Shown here piece by piece: positions 18,111 to 26,978 of a stretch of 64,000 nucleotides of DNA. Below the pieces are notes generated by a model. It saw nothing but the letters and a program-made list of their open reading frames with translations, had not been told where the DNA came from and did not search any database. This DNA is from Bog-532 sp963720945 (GTDB lineage: Bacteria > Actinomycetota > Actinomycetes > Streptosporangiales > Streptosporangiaceae). Position numbers and translations under genes: made by a program. The stretch spans positions 62,001 to 126,000 of the forward strand of contig CAVRHH010000032.1 in NCBI GenBank assembly GCA_963720945.1, given 5' to 3'. Each line of letters begins with the position of its first letter. The first letter of the stretch is position 1.

Positions 18111-18127
18111 GTTTGTCCAAAACAAAC
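18111..18127. promoter_or_regulatory. AT-rich inverted repeat upstream of the stress-protein gene
   Basis: GTTTGT-CCAAA-ACAAAC, a 6-bp perfect inverted repeat in a rare AT-rich patch, between the histidine kinase and the universal stress protein gene. It may be an operator or promoter element; this is a guess from symmetry and composition. Confidence 0.3.
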
Positions 18128-18181
18128 TAAATGCAGGAATGAGCGGCCTCGTACCGGGCATACGTACCGGTAATAAGCAGG

Positions 18182-18730
18182 TTGCCACGCGGAGTCACCC
18201 GCACCCGGCGGTGCGGCCCCGCAAGGACGCGGACATTGGACCAGGCAGAGTCGTATCCTCCGCCCGGCCAGCCTGAGCGGCGGCGCGGGCGGCCCGAAGA
18301 CGCCCGGAAACGCCTGGAGCATCCGGTCGTCGTGGGCTACGGCGGCTCACCGGCCAGCCGCAACGCGCTCGCCTACGCGGCCGGTGTGGCCCGGCGCCTG
18401 GGCCGTCCCCTGCTCGTGGTGCACGTGTCGCCGACGGGCATGTACTGCGAGCCGCTGACCGGCCAGGTGATCGGGCTGCCCGCGCACACCGGCGACCTGG
18501 AAAAGTGGCTGCTGTCCGAGCTTGACCAGGCGACCGATCCCACCGGCCTCGAGGTGCACGTGCTCACGCGCCGGGGCAGCCCGGCACGGGAACTCGCGGC
18601 CGCCGCCGCCGAGCAGGGCGCGGACGCCCTCGTCATCGGCGCACCGTCCCGGACCTGGCGCCGCATGGCCGGCTCCGTTCCGGGCTGGCTCGCCCGGCAC
18701 GCTCGCTGCCCCGTCATCGTCGTCCCCTGA
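18182..18730 (+). CDS. Universal stress protein (UspA family)
   Basis: 182 codons from TTG 18182; the first ~45 residues are Arg/Pro-rich and the domain begins at EHPVVVGYGGSPASRNAL, so a later start (for example TTG about 18235) is likely. The Usp fold continues with YAAGVARRLGRPLLVVHVSP and ends GSVPGWLARHARCPVIVVP. The nucleotide-binding loop is degenerate (GAPSRTWRRMAGSV) compared with the G-x2-G-x9-G-S/T consensus, so ATP binding is uncertain. Single-domain Usp proteins respond to hypoxia and starvation in actinomycetes. Confidence 0.75.
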   Translation: MPRGVTRTRRCGPARTRTLDQAESYPPPGQPERRRGRPEDARKRLEHPVVVGYGGSPASRNALAYAAGVARRLGRPLLVVHVSPTGMYCEPLTGQVIGLPAHTGDLEKWLLSELDQATDPTGLEVHVLTRRGSPARELAAAAAEQGADALVIGAPSRTWRRMAGSVPGWLARHARCPVIVVP

Positions 18731-18788
18731 TCCGGCGGCGCTGACCGCCATACCGCGGCCGGGTCCTGGCGTGCCGGGCCGGCGCCGT

Positions 18789-21700
18789 TCAGCGGAAGTC
18801 GCGGCTGGGCGGGGCGGCCGCGACACGCAGCCGCCGGAGCCGGGTGGCGACCAGGTTGGTGGCCCCCTCGGTGCGCTCGACGCGGCCGTGGACGAGCAGC
18901 GCACCCGATTCCGCGCCCACCCGGCGATGGCGCTCCCACACCTGCGGCGGGCAGATGACGTTCGCCATCCCGGTCTCGTCCTCCAGGCTGATGAACACCA
19001 CACCGCCGGCCGTGGGCGGCCGCTGCCGGTGGGTGACCAGGCCACCCACCACGATGGCGCTGCCCGCGGGCACGGTAGCCAGGGCCGCCACGGCCGCCAC
19101 CCCCTGCTCCGCCAGCGCCAGCCGGATGTGCCGGAGCGGATGAGTGCCGAAAACACCCGTGGCCCACAGATCGGCGACGGTCTCCTCGGCCGGTGTCATG
19201 GCCGGCAGCACCGGGGCGGCCAGGCCGGGGGTGGTGCCCGGAAGCTGGGCGGGCCGGATACCCGCCGCGGCGCCCGCGGCCCACATCGCTTCCCGGCGGC
19301 CCACGCCGAAGCAGCCGAACGCGCCCGCGGCCGCGAGTGCTTCCAGGGCGGCCGCCGGGAGCCGGGTCCGGCGGGCGAAATCCTCCAGCCCGGCGTACGG
19401 GCGGCCGGCGGCCACCGCCGCGGCGGTGTCCGCGCCGAGGTTGCGCACCCCCCGCAGCCCGAGCCTGATAGCCGGCTGACGCTGGCCCGGCGCCGGCTGC
19501 CCCGCCGGGGAACGCGGCGGGGACGGCGGCGCCGGCGTCCCCCCGGACTCCAGCGTGGCGAGGTCGCTGCTGGCGTTGACGTCCACCCCGCGCACCTCCA
19601 CCCCGTGCCGGCGGGCGTCACTGACCAGGCTGGCCGGGGAGTAGAAGCCCATGGGCTGGTTGCGCAGCAGCGCCGCGGTGAACGCCGCCGGATAGTAGTG
19701 CTTCAGCCACGCGCTCGCGTACACGAGGTAGGCGAAGCTGATCGCGTGGGACTCGGGGAACCCGTAACTGGAAAAGGCGAGGATCTTCTCGTAGACGTCC
19801 TCGGCGACCGGGCCGGGGATACCCCGCTGGGCCATGCCGTCCAGGAGCCGCTGGCGGAGCTCCTCGATACGCTCCGGCGCCCGTTTGGAGCTCATCGCCT
19901 GCCGCAGCCTGTCCGCTTCGGCCGGAGTGAAACCCGCGCAGTCGATGGCCAGCTGCATCATCTGCTCCTGGAAGAGCGGGACCCCGTACGTCTTGCCGAG
20001 CGCAGCCCGCATGGACTCGTGCGGGATCAGCCGTTCCTCGGTGCCGGCCCGGCGGCGCAGGTAGGGATGGACCGACCCGCCCTGGATGGGGCCGGGCCTG
20101 ATCAGCGCGACCTCCACAACGAGGTCGTAGAACTTCTCCGGGCGCAACCGCGGCAAGGTGGACATCTGGGCCCGCGACTCGACCTGGAATACCCCCACGG
20201 TGTCCGCCGCCTGGAGCATCTCGTAGACGCCGGCGTCCTCCTGCGGGATCGAATTCAGGCTCCACTGATGACCGTAGTGGGTGCCGACGAGGTCGAAGCA
20301 GTCGTGCAGGGCCGACAGCATGCCCAGGCCGAGCAGGTCGAACTTGACCAGCCCGGCGTAGGCGCAGTCGTCCTTGTCCCACTGCAGGACGCTGCGGCCG
20401 GGCATCCGCGCCCACTCCACCGGGCACACCTCGCCCACCGGCCGATCGCAGATGACCATCCCGCCGGAGTGGATCCCCAGGTGCCGCGGCAGCCGCTGCA
20501 TCTGCCCGGCCAGCTCCGCCACGTCGCCGGGAACGTCCGCGTCCGCCCCCGCGGCCTCCCCGGGACCGGCCCGCCGGGACCACGCATTCAGCTCTTCCGG
20601 AGGGTGGCCGAGCGCCCGGCCCGCGTCCCGCAGCGCCATCCGCGGCCGGTAGGAGATCACGTTGGCGACCTGAGCGGCCCGGTCCCGGCCGTAGGCCTCA
20701 TAGACGTGCTGGATCACCTCCTCGCGGCGCCGGTGCTCGATGTCCAGGTCGATGTCGGGCGGCCCGTCCCGGCCCGCGGACAGGAAGCGCTCGAACAGCA
20801 GGCCGTGCCGGACGGCGTCCACGCTGGTGATCCCGAGCGCGTAGCAGACCGCCGAATTCGCGGCGGAGCCCCGTCCCTGGCACAGGATGTTCCGGTTCTC
20901 GCAGAACCGGACGATGTCGTGGACGAGGAGGAAGTACCCCGGGAACTGGAGTCCCCCGATCACGCTGAGCTCATGCTCGATCTGGCGGTAGGCCCCGGGC
21001 TCCCACTCCGCGCCCGGCGGCCCGTAGCGTTTCGGGGCCTGCTCAGCAACCAGCGCCCGCAGCCAGGACATCTCGGTGTAGCCCGCGGGAACGTCGAAGT
21101 CGGGCAGGCCTGGCGCGAGTACGCCGAAGTCGAACACGCAGGAGCGGGCCAGCTCCACGGTCTGCTCCTGGACCCCGGGGAAACGCCGCAGGCGGTGGCT
21201 CATCTCGGTGCCGGACCGGATGTACGCGGCGCCGGACGCGGCCAGCCAGCCGTCCATCTCGTAGAGGCTGCGGCGGGCGCGGACCGCCGCGAGCGCCTCC
21301 GCCAGCCGCGCTCGCGCCGGCGAGGCGTAGTGCACGTTGCCAGTGGCCACCACGCCGATCCCCGCGGCCCCGGCCAGCCCGGCCAGGGCCTCGTTCCGTT
21401 CGTCGTCGCCGGGCTGATCATGGAAGGTCAGCTCGGCCATGACGTTGCCGGGACCGAACATGCCGGTCATCGCGCGCAGTTCGGCGAGCGCCGCCTCCGG
21501 GCCTCCCGCGGCCAGGGCGGCGGGGACGGCGCCCTTACGGCAGCCAGTCAGCACCACCCAGTGCCCGTCGTGGGCCTCCGCGAGCGCATCGCGGTCATAG
21601 ACCGGCCGGCCCTTTTCCCCGCCCGCGAGCTGAGCCGCGCTGATCACCGTGCACAGCCGCCGGTACCCCTCCGGATCCCGCGCCAGCACCAGCAGATGCT

Positions 21701-22106
21701 CCCCATCCGGATCAGGCACTCCACCCTGCTGCCGGGGCAGGCCCAGGCTGAGCTCAGCGCCGAAGACCGTCTTGAGCGGGGTTTCCCCCTGCTCCGCCTG
21801 GCGCGCGGCGGCCTGGGCAAACTGGGCCACCCCGTACATGCCGTCGTGGTCGGTGATGGCCAGGGCCTGCACTCCCTGACGGCATGCCTCGGCGACCAGC
21901 TCGGCCGGGCTGGACGCCCCGTCGAGGAAGCTGTAGGAGGAGTGGCAGTGCAGCTCCGCCCAGGGCATGGCGCCACCGGGAGTGTCCCGGGATGCGAACC
22001 GGCGCAGATCCGTCACCGGGAGATCACCGCCGTGGCGGCGGGTCACGTTCCCGGACAGGCGCCGCTCGAGCTCTCGCCAGGTGATCGGCGGGTTGTCCCA
22101 GCCCAT
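18789..22106 (-). CDS. dnaE2: Error-prone DNA polymerase DnaE2 (ImuC)
   Basis: 1105 residues, typical of DnaE2 rather than the longer replicative DnaE1. PHP domain (AELHCHSSYSFLDGASSP, ITDHDGMYG) at ~45-115, polymerase palm with the catalytic acids in GPPDIDLDIEHRRREE, the fingers motif GRGSAANSAVCYALG, then tandem HhH and a C-terminal OB fold (IVVGGLVTHRQRPPT, LEDETGMANVICPP). DnaE2 carries out translesion synthesis with ImuA' and ImuB after DNA damage. It is the third gene of the imuA'-imuB-dnaE2 set, 39 bp after imuB, and should be induced from the LexA site at 24358. Confidence 0.95.
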   Translation of the reverse strand: MGWDNPPITWRELERRLSGNVTRRHGGDLPVTDLRRFASRDTPGGAMPWAELHCHSSYSFLDGASSPAELVAEACRQGVQALAITDHDGMYGVAQFAQAAARQAEQGETPLKTVFGAELSLGLPRQQGGVPDPDGEHLLVLARDPEGYRRLCTVISAAQLAGGEKGRPVYDRDALAEAHDGHWVVLTGCRKGAVPAALAAGGPEAALAELRAMTGMFGPGNVMAELTFHDQPGDDERNEALAGLAGAAGIGVVATGNVHYASPARARLAEALAAVRARRSLYEMDGWLAASGAAYIRSGTEMSHRLRRFPGVQEQTVELARSCVFDFGVLAPGLPDFDVPAGYTEMSWLRALVAEQAPKRYGPPGAEWEPGAYRQIEHELSVIGGLQFPGYFLLVHDIVRFCENRNILCQGRGSAANSAVCYALGITSVDAVRHGLLFERFLSAGRDGPPDIDLDIEHRRREEVIQHVYEAYGRDRAAQVANVISYRPRMALRDAGRALGHPPEELNAWSRRAGPGEAAGADADVPGDVAELAGQMQRLPRHLGIHSGGMVICDRPVGEVCPVEWARMPGRSVLQWDKDDCAYAGLVKFDLLGLGMLSALHDCFDLVGTHYGHQWSLNSIPQEDAGVYEMLQAADTVGVFQVESRAQMSTLPRLRPEKFYDLVVEVALIRPGPIQGGSVHPYLRRRAGTEERLIPHESMRAALGKTYGVPLFQEQMMQLAIDCAGFTPAEADRLRQAMSSKRAPERIEELRQRLLDGMAQRGIPGPVAEDVYEKILAFSSYGFPESHAISFAYLVYASAWLKHYYPAAFTAALLRNQPMGFYSPASLVSDARRHGVEVRGVDVNASSDLATLESGGTPAPPSPPRSPAGQPAPGQRQPAIRLGLRGVRNLGADTAAAVAAGRPYAGLEDFARRTRLPAAALEALAAAGAFGCFGVGRREAMWAAGAAAGIRPAQLPGTTPGLAAPVLPAMTPAEETVADLWATGVFGTHPLRHIRLALAEQGVAAVAALATVPAGSAIVVGGLVTHRQRPPTAGGVVFISLEDETGMANVICPPQVWERHRRVGAESGALLVHGRVERTEGATNLVATRLRRLRVAAAPPSRDFR

Positions 22107-22145
22107 GATCGTCGCCTTCCCGTGATTTACCGGCCGCCCCGGCCC

Positions 22146-23566
22146 TCAGTCGTATCTGGCCTCGATCTGCCAGCGGCCCCGCTCGATGGCGGCCAGCCAG
22201 GCGATGCCGTCCTCGGTGACCAGCTGGAACCGGGCCCGCCGGGTCGCGTGCCGCTCGTCCCACCACCGCTCGGTCACCGGCCACGGGCCCGCCCAGGCGG
22301 TGATGGCCAGCCACGGGCCGTTCCCCGTCGCCAGCGCGTCGGGAGGGGCGGATATGACGGCGCGGCCGGAGACCGTCACCGGTGTTCCGGCGGCGTCGAT
22401 GACGTGGGCGGGCAGCGGGACCGGATACACCGTGGCCGGGGCCGGCGGGGGAATGCGCGCCGGCCACGGCCGGTCCGCCGGGAGGCGCGCGTCGCGTACG
22501 TCGCCGAACGGGACGAGCACCACCCGCTCGGCCGGCCCCCGGCCGCCCGCCAGCACCGGATGGGCCACCGACTCATGCCCGAGCATGGCCTGCAGCCGGA
22601 CGGCGGCACGTTCCACCCGGTCGCTGACCAGCTCGTCACCCCACAGGCCGAGCTGGCGCCCCTCGTCGGGCACCAGCTGGTCGGGGATCAGGCGCAGCAT
22701 GGCGACGCCGCCCGGGCTCTCTTCCGCCGGGCCGCCGTCCGCCCCGGCCCCGGCCGGATGCCAGCCGTCCAGCTGCCAGCGCACCCGCTGCGCGACCGCC
22801 AGCGCGGACAGCAGCCCGTCATGACGCCACAGCCGGGCGCTTTCCCGGCCGTCCGCCCCGGTCACCTCGACCCGGACACGGACACAGGACAAGCCGCGGG
22901 CCGCGAGCCTGGCGAGCATCTGCTCAGCGAGCCCCTTCGCCGCGAACACCACGGGCTCGGCGTACGCCGGCGGGTCGAATTCGAGCGCGGCGGAAAAGCC
23001 GGCCGATGGCGTGCCGGTGGCCAGCCGCCTGGCTTCCTGCCCACGGGCTACCCGCTGTGCGGCGGTCCCCTCGGCCCCGAACCGGCTCGCCACATCCCGG
23101 GCCGGAAGGGCGGCAAAGTCCCCCAGCGTCCTGATGCCCAGCCGGGTCAGCGGCCCGGCCAGCCCGGCGCCAGCGAGGAGGTGGACCGGCCAGGGGGCGA
23201 GAAACTGCCGCGTGCCACCCGCCGGGACCACGACAGCCGCGTGCTGCGGGCGAGCGGCCCGGGCCGCGAGGCACGCGGCGAACTGGCCGTCGGCGACCCC
23301 GGTGTGGCAGCCGAAGCCGTGCGCGGAAACGGCTTCGGCGATCCTCCGCGCGAGCGCTTCCTCGCCGCCGAAATACCGGCAGGCCCGCGGGCGCCGAGGA
23401 CACACATCCCCGGCCGCAGCACCTCAACGACTGGGCAGAACTCTTCCACCGCCGTGACGACCCGGCCGAAGGCGCGCGTCTCGCTGCGGCCGGCCGCTTC
23501 GTCCGGCCAGTCCGGGCACCATACGGCCAGGATCCGGGCCGGGCGGCCCGTGCTCCCCGCGTTCAC
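22146..23566 (-). pseudogene. imuB: imuB, frameshifted and internally shortened Y-family polymerase-like protein
   Basis: The N-terminal part starts at GTG 23566 (RILAVWCPDWP) and reaches VEVLRPGMCVLGARGP in one frame. From about 23380 the conserved continuation RYFGGEEALARRIAEAV is in the next frame and runs to 22146. One missing C at 23378-23382 explains the change. In addition, the ~45-50 residues that normally separate WCPDWP from the RAF-VVAAVEE helix (including the RRREAQARCP region) are absent. ImuB normally bridges the beta clamp, ImuA' and DnaE2 and is catalytically inactive. GTGA overlap with imuA' confirms operon order. Either the mutasome has lost its hub or part of this is sequence error. 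Confidence 0.8.
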
Positions 23567-24345
23567 CGGGCGGCCCGTACCGCGGTGCCCATGCCGGTGG
23601 CCCGCCCGTCGCGGGCCGCCGCTCCCCCGGCCGCCCCGGGCAGGGCGGTGGCCGCCGTCTCATTGATGGTCACGGTGCCGTCGGGGGCGGGCAGCCACAG
23701 CCACCGCCGCCGCGGCCGGCCCGCCGCGCCCCGGCCCTCGGCCACCACCTCGGCAAGGCAGGCCTGCAGGCTCCCGTGCCCATGGCCGATCCCGGCCCAG
23801 AACCGCTGGGTCACCCGGAGCCTGACCGGCGCGCCTTCCCACTCGCCGGCCGCGATCAGCACCCCGCCGCCCCGCCGCGCCGCGCCCTCCAGCCGGCGGC
23901 GGGCCTGGGCCAGCGGCCGGCCCGGTGGCCGCACCACCACGATCTCGCACGCCTCCAGCATCGACGCCACCACCTGCGGCCAGCCCGGGCCAGGATCGGG
24001 CACCAGCATCATCCGGGCGGGTTCCGCCCCCATGCCCGCCGCCGCGACCACGCCCAGATCGGGTACGCCGGCCACGCCGCACCACGCCCCGGCCGCCGAT
24101 GCGCCCGCTATCAGCGCCAGGCACAGGAGCCCGGACCGGTCTACCGTCATCACCGACCCCTCAGCCAGGCCACCCGCCGGGAGCAGTCCCGTCAGCGCGG
24201 GGAGCACCGGCAGGACCGCGGTACGGGGAAGTCCCTGCCCTGCGGTAAACGCAGCGTTACCAATTCCGGCGCCACCCGCAGCCTGCGGCAGATCCGGGGA
24301 CAATCCCTGAAAAAGCCCCGTGACCTGGGAAATCTGTGCCCGCAT
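23563..24345 (-). CDS. imuA': ImuA'-like RecA-fold protein
   Basis: 260 residues. Shows the layout of actinobacterial ImuA': N-terminal GLFQGLSPDLPQ, a RecA-like core with VLPVLPALTGLLPAGGLAEG and SVMTVDRSGLLCLALIAG, ACEIVVVRPPGRPLAQARRR, then a basic, Arg-rich C-terminus. A canonical Walker A is not obvious, as is usual for ImuA'. In mycobacteria ImuA' interacts with ImuB in mutagenic translesion synthesis. First gene of the operon; its start is 12 bp from the LexA box. Confidence 0.85.
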   Translation of the reverse strand: MRAQISQVTGLFQGLSPDLPQAAGGAGIGNAAFTAGQGLPRTAVLPVLPALTGLLPAGGLAEGSVMTVDRSGLLCLALIAGASAAGAWCGVAGVPDLGVVAAAGMGAEPARMMLVPDPGPGWPQVVASMLEACEIVVVRPPGRPLAQARRRLEGAARRGGGVLIAAGEWEGAPVRLRVTQRFWAGIGHGHGSLQACLAEVVAEGRGAAGRPRRRWLWLPAPDGTVTINETAATALPGAAGGAAARDGRATGMGTAVRAAR

Positions 24346-24357
24346 GACTAATCAGTA

Positions 24358-24373
24358 TCGAATTCATGTTCGA
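24358..24373 (-). promoter_or_regulatory. LexA (SOS) box controlling imuA'-imuB-dnaE2
   Basis: TCGAATTCATGTTCGA matches the actinobacterial/Bacillus-type LexA consensus TCGAAC-N4-GTTCGA at 11 of 12 specified bases. It is 12 bp upstream of the imuA' start, so LexA would cover the core promoter. DNA-damage induction of this operon is established in mycobacteria; the site here is read directly from sequence. Confidence 0.8.
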
Positions 24374-24393
24374 TATGTCAAGAAGTCGTCTAG

Positions 24394-24669
24394 CTACAAT
24401 ATGTAATTGGAATCCCGTTCGACCGGGCCGGCTGACCAGCCCGGCGGCCGGCCCAGGACGGCGACGATCCGGTCGATCAGCGGCGTGCTCGCGGGCACGT
24501 CCAGCGCCGGGCCGAACGGTGCACCGGGGCGGGTCCGTGCGATGTCCGGGACCTGGCGGGCGACCTGCAGGGCGGCGTTCAGCACCGCCTCATCCAGCCG
24601 CAGCTCCGCGCCGATCGAGCGGGCGATCCTCCCTGACCGCAAAAGTAAGCGTGCACTTATCATAAGCAT
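24394..24669 (-). CDS. Small protein divergent from MarR gene, unknown
   Basis: About 91 residues from ATG 24669 (or ATG 24663). Composition is non-repetitive and unlike antisense shadow frames: ARLLLRSGRIARSIGAELRL, then LNAALQVARQVPDIARTRPG and a C-terminal LIDRIVAVLGRPPGW. No family recognised; the helical, Leu/Arg-rich N-terminus could be part of a larger lost protein. It shares the intergenic palindrome with the divergent marR gene and may be its target. It ends 49 bp from the imuA' start in the same orientation. Confidence 0.45.
   Translation of the reverse strand: MLMISARLLLRSGRIARSIGAELRLDEAVLNAALQVARQVPDIARTRPGAPFGPALDVPASTPLIDRIVAVLGRPPGWSAGPVERDSNYIL
24656..24666. promoter_or_regulatory. 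Palindrome between marR and its divergent gene
   Basis: CTTAT-C-ATAAG, perfect 5-bp arms, at the start of the minus-strand small gene and 39 bp before the marR start. MarR proteins usually bind such AT-rich palindromes and repress both divergent genes. Binding is inferred. Confidence 0.45.
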
Positions 24670-24704
24670 GAATTGATCATCTATCCAGCGGTATCGTCTG
24701 GCGG

Positions 24705-25166
24705 ATGGGAGACGATGCGGAAAACGTGGCGCGCGCGCCACGCCGTCATGACCTCGCGGCGATGATCGTCCCGCTCGGGCGGGCCCTGGCCCGCGCGGAG
24801 GAACCCGTTCTGCGGGACTGCGGCCTGACCATGTGGGGCTATCGCGTGCTGCTGACCCTGGGCGCCCAGCCCGCGCGCAGCCAGGCCGCACTGGCCGGGC
24901 AGATCGGGGCGGACAAGACGCGCCTCATTCCCGTGCTCGACGACCTCCAGGAACGTGGCCTGATCGAGCGCCACCCCGACCCGGCGGACCGGCGCGTGCG
25001 CCTTCTCTCGGTCACCCCTGAAGGCCACCGCGTCTGCTCGTCCGCGCAGGCACGAATCCAGCAGCAGGAAGAAGAATGGCTGGCCGTGCTGCCGGCCGCC
25101 GACCGCCGCGCGTTTCTGCGCGCTCTCGATGTTCTTTCCGCAACAGAACGGGAAGAACTCAGCTAA
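24705..25166 (+). CDS. MarR-family transcriptional regulator
   Basis: 153 residues, normal MarR length. Winged HTH: LTMWGYRVLLTLGAQPARSQ, ALAGQIGADKTRLIPVLDDL (recognition helix) and the wing RHPDPADRRVRLLSVTPEG with the conserved DxRxR-type turn. Flanking helices form the dimer interface. Ligand unknown. Divergent from the small gene at 24394-24669 with a shared palindromic operator candidate. Confidence 0.9.
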   Translation: MGDDAENVARAPRRHDLAAMIVPLGRALARAEEPVLRDCGLTMWGYRVLLTLGAQPARSQAALAGQIGADKTRLIPVLDDLQERGLIERHPDPADRRVRLLSVTPEGHRVCSSAQARIQQQEEEWLAVLPAADRRAFLRALDVLSATEREELS

Positions 25167-25302
25167 CTCACACGAAAGTACGAAAGCCTTACGTGTTCCC
25201 GCCACCTTGTTCCCGCCTGCCCTGTTCCGAGAAAGCGACCGGCGGTGATCACTCCACTACAGGCCCGTTCGGAACGAAAAGCACGGCGAGAACGCGGCCC
25301 AG

Positions 25303-25421
25303 CGGCGAGAACCACAACCAGCCACCGGAACTGAAATACGGCCAGCACCTAGCCAACGGCGAGAACCAGACCCGGCCACGGCCCACCAAACACGGCCGGT
25401 ACCTGGCCAACGGCGAGAACC
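25303..25421. repeat. Tandem ~54-bp repeats
   Basis: Units beginning CGGCGAGAACC start at 25303, 25358 and 25411, with a partial copy at 25284. The second and third also share ACCTGGCCAACGGCGAGAACCAGACC-like sequence. One plus-strand frame reads repeated ANGENQT, but no start or domain supports a gene. They fill the gap between marR and tRNA-Leu. Confidence 0.7.
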
Positions 25422-25531
25422 AGACCCAAGGAGTGCGCCACGCGGGGGGGTTCCGGGGTCGCACCCCCGGACCAGCACCGCGGATCATCGGGAAGGTGGT
25501 CGTAGACCACCGAACAGCACGAACTATCGCG

Positions 25532-25614
25532 TGGGCGAGGAGGGATTTGAACCCTCACGTCCTTTCGGACACACGGACCTGAACCGTGCGCGTCTGCCGT
25601 TCCGCCACCCGCCC
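25532..25614 (-). tRNA. tRNA-Leu (anticodon CAG)
   Basis: 83 nt. Acceptor GGGCGGG/CTCGCCC with one G-U pair and discriminator A. D-arm GGCGGAACGGCAGACGC, anticodon loop TTCAGGT giving CAG, long class II variable arm, T-arm GAGGGTTCAAATCCCTC. A tRNA-Leu beside fhaA is a conserved arrangement in actinomycetes. Confidence 0.93.
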
Positions 25615-25699
25615 CGGGCAGGCAGTAAGGCTAGCACGACCCCGAGCGCACTCATACCCCGGATACGATCAGATGCGAGTAGCGAAGGGAGGTGCCACG

Positions 25700-26458
25700 G
25701 TGGGAGTTCTGCAGCGCTTCGAGCGACGGCTCGAGGGCATGGTCGAGGGCGCCTTCGCACGGGCCTTCAAGTCTGAGCTACAGCCGGTCGAAGTCGCCAG
25801 CGCCGTGCAGCGGGAGATGGACGACAGAGCGGCGATCGTGGCGCAGGGCCGGACACTGGTGCCGAACGACTTCGTGGTCGAGCTGGCCGAGAGTGACCAT
25901 GAGCGTCTTGACGTGTACGCCGACAGCCTCGGCGTGGAGCTGGCCAACCTGGCCCGGGACTATGCGAAGGAACAGGGCTACTCATTCGTCGGCCCGGTGC
26001 GGATGCGCTTCGAGGGCGTAGACGACCTGACGACGGGCACGTTCCGTATCCGGTCCGGGGTGATCCGCGGGTCGACCGTCGAGGGTGGCGAGATCCGCCA
26101 GCCGGCCAGCGACCTGCCCCAGCCGAGGGGCAGCGACTTCGCGGGGCGGCCCCGGCTGATCGTCTCTACGGGAGACCCGAACGGCGGCGCCCGTCAGCAG
26201 CGCAACTACGACCTCGTCACGCCGACCACCTTGCTGGGCCGCGGAACCGACTGTGACCTACGGCTCGTTGATCCGGGCGTGTCGCGCCACCATGCGGAGT
26301 TGCGGGTTGAGGGGGGCGAAGTCATCCTTGTCGACCTAGGCTCTACCAATGGCACGTTCGTCAACGGGCAGCCCATCAAGCACGTGGTGCTCACCGATGG
26401 CATGCAGATCACCTTGGGCCGGACGACGCTGGTCTTCCGCAGGGACAGCAGTTACTGA
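25700..26458 (+). CDS. fhaA: FhaA: DUF3662 and FHA domain protein
   Basis: 252 residues from GTG 25700, with GAAGGGAGG upstream; starts VGVLQRFERRLEGMVEGAFA as in homologues. An N-terminal DUF3662 domain (~1-115, ELQPVEVASAVQREMDD) is joined to a C-terminal FHA domain (~174-245) with LGRGTDCDLRLVDPGVSRHH and DLGSTNGTFVNG. The FHA domain binds phosphothreonine on PknB, and in mycobacteria FhaA also binds phosphorylated MviN to restrain peptidoglycan synthesis. First gene of the growth-control operon; 28 bp separate it from fhaB. Shorter than mycobacterial FhaA because the disordered linker is reduced. Confidence 0.95.
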   Translation: MGVLQRFERRLEGMVEGAFARAFKSELQPVEVASAVQREMDDRAAIVAQGRTLVPNDFVVELAESDHERLDVYADSLGVELANLARDYAKEQGYSFVGPVRMRFEGVDDLTTGTFRIRSGVIRGSTVEGGEIRQPASDLPQPRGSDFAGRPRLIVSTGDPNGGARQQRNYDLVTPTTLLGRGTDCDLRLVDPGVSRHHAELRVEGGEVILVDLGSTNGTFVNGQPIKHVVLTDGMQITLGRTTLVFRRDSSY

Positions 26459-26486
26459 AGCCAGAGGCGAGGAACATCTCACTGGG

Positions 26487-26978
26487 ATGAACGAGCTCAC
26501 CCTCACCCTTATCCGGGTGGCCTTCCTAGCCGTGCTGTGGCTATTCGTGATCGCAGCCATCGGCGTCGTGCGGACGGATCTCTCGGGTAGTGCCGGCACC
26601 CGGCCGCGGGCCGCGCGCCGGCAGCCGCAGGCACCCCTTGCGGCGCGGGCGGCCAAGCCCGCCAAGCCGCAGCGGGCCCGGCGCGGGCAGCCTCATGTGC
26701 TTGTCGTGACGGCTGGTTCCCTGAAGGGAACGACCATTGATCTCAGCGAGCAGCAAATTACGCTTGGCCGGGCAAATGACGCTACGCTCGTCCTCAATGA
26801 CGACTACGCTTCGAGCCGACACGCCCGGATTTTCCCGCAGGACGGGCAATGGATCGTTGAGGATCTCGGCTCAACCAACGGCACATATCTGGATCGTCAG
26901 AAAGTAACGCGGCCAACCCCCGTACCGGCGGGCGTGCCGATCCGTATCGGCAAGACCGTTCTGGAACTGCGCAGATGA
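26487..26978 (+). CDS. fhaB: FhaB: membrane-anchored FHA domain protein
   Basis: 163 residues from ATG 26487. One N-terminal membrane helix (LIRVAFLAVLWLFVIAAIGVV), a basic Ala/Pro/Lys linker, then an FHA domain with ITLGRANDATLVLNDDYASS, RHARIF and DLGSTNGTYLD. The threonine-rich patch seen in mycobacterial FhaB as a PknB target is not obvious. It links Ser/Thr kinase signalling to division (FipA/FtsZ in mycobacteria). Its stop overlaps the pstP start (ATGA). Confidence 0.95.
   Translation: MNELTLTLIRVAFLAVLWLFVIAAIGVVRTDLSGSAGTRPRAARRQPQAPLAARAAKPAKPQRARRGQPHVLVVTAGSLKGTTIDLSEQQITLGRANDATLVLNDDYASSRHARIFPQDGQWIVEDLGSTNGTYLDRQKVTRPTPVPAGVPIRIGKTVLELRR

Noticed and set aside
18522..23666. 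A 1714-codon plus-strand open frame
   Set aside because: It is antisense to dnaE2 and imuB; the translation is Arg/Gly/Pro/His-rich with no domain, typical of high-GC shadow frames.
25303..25421. CRISPR array
   Set aside because: Units are long, imperfect and without regular repeat/spacer structure; no cas genes in the window.
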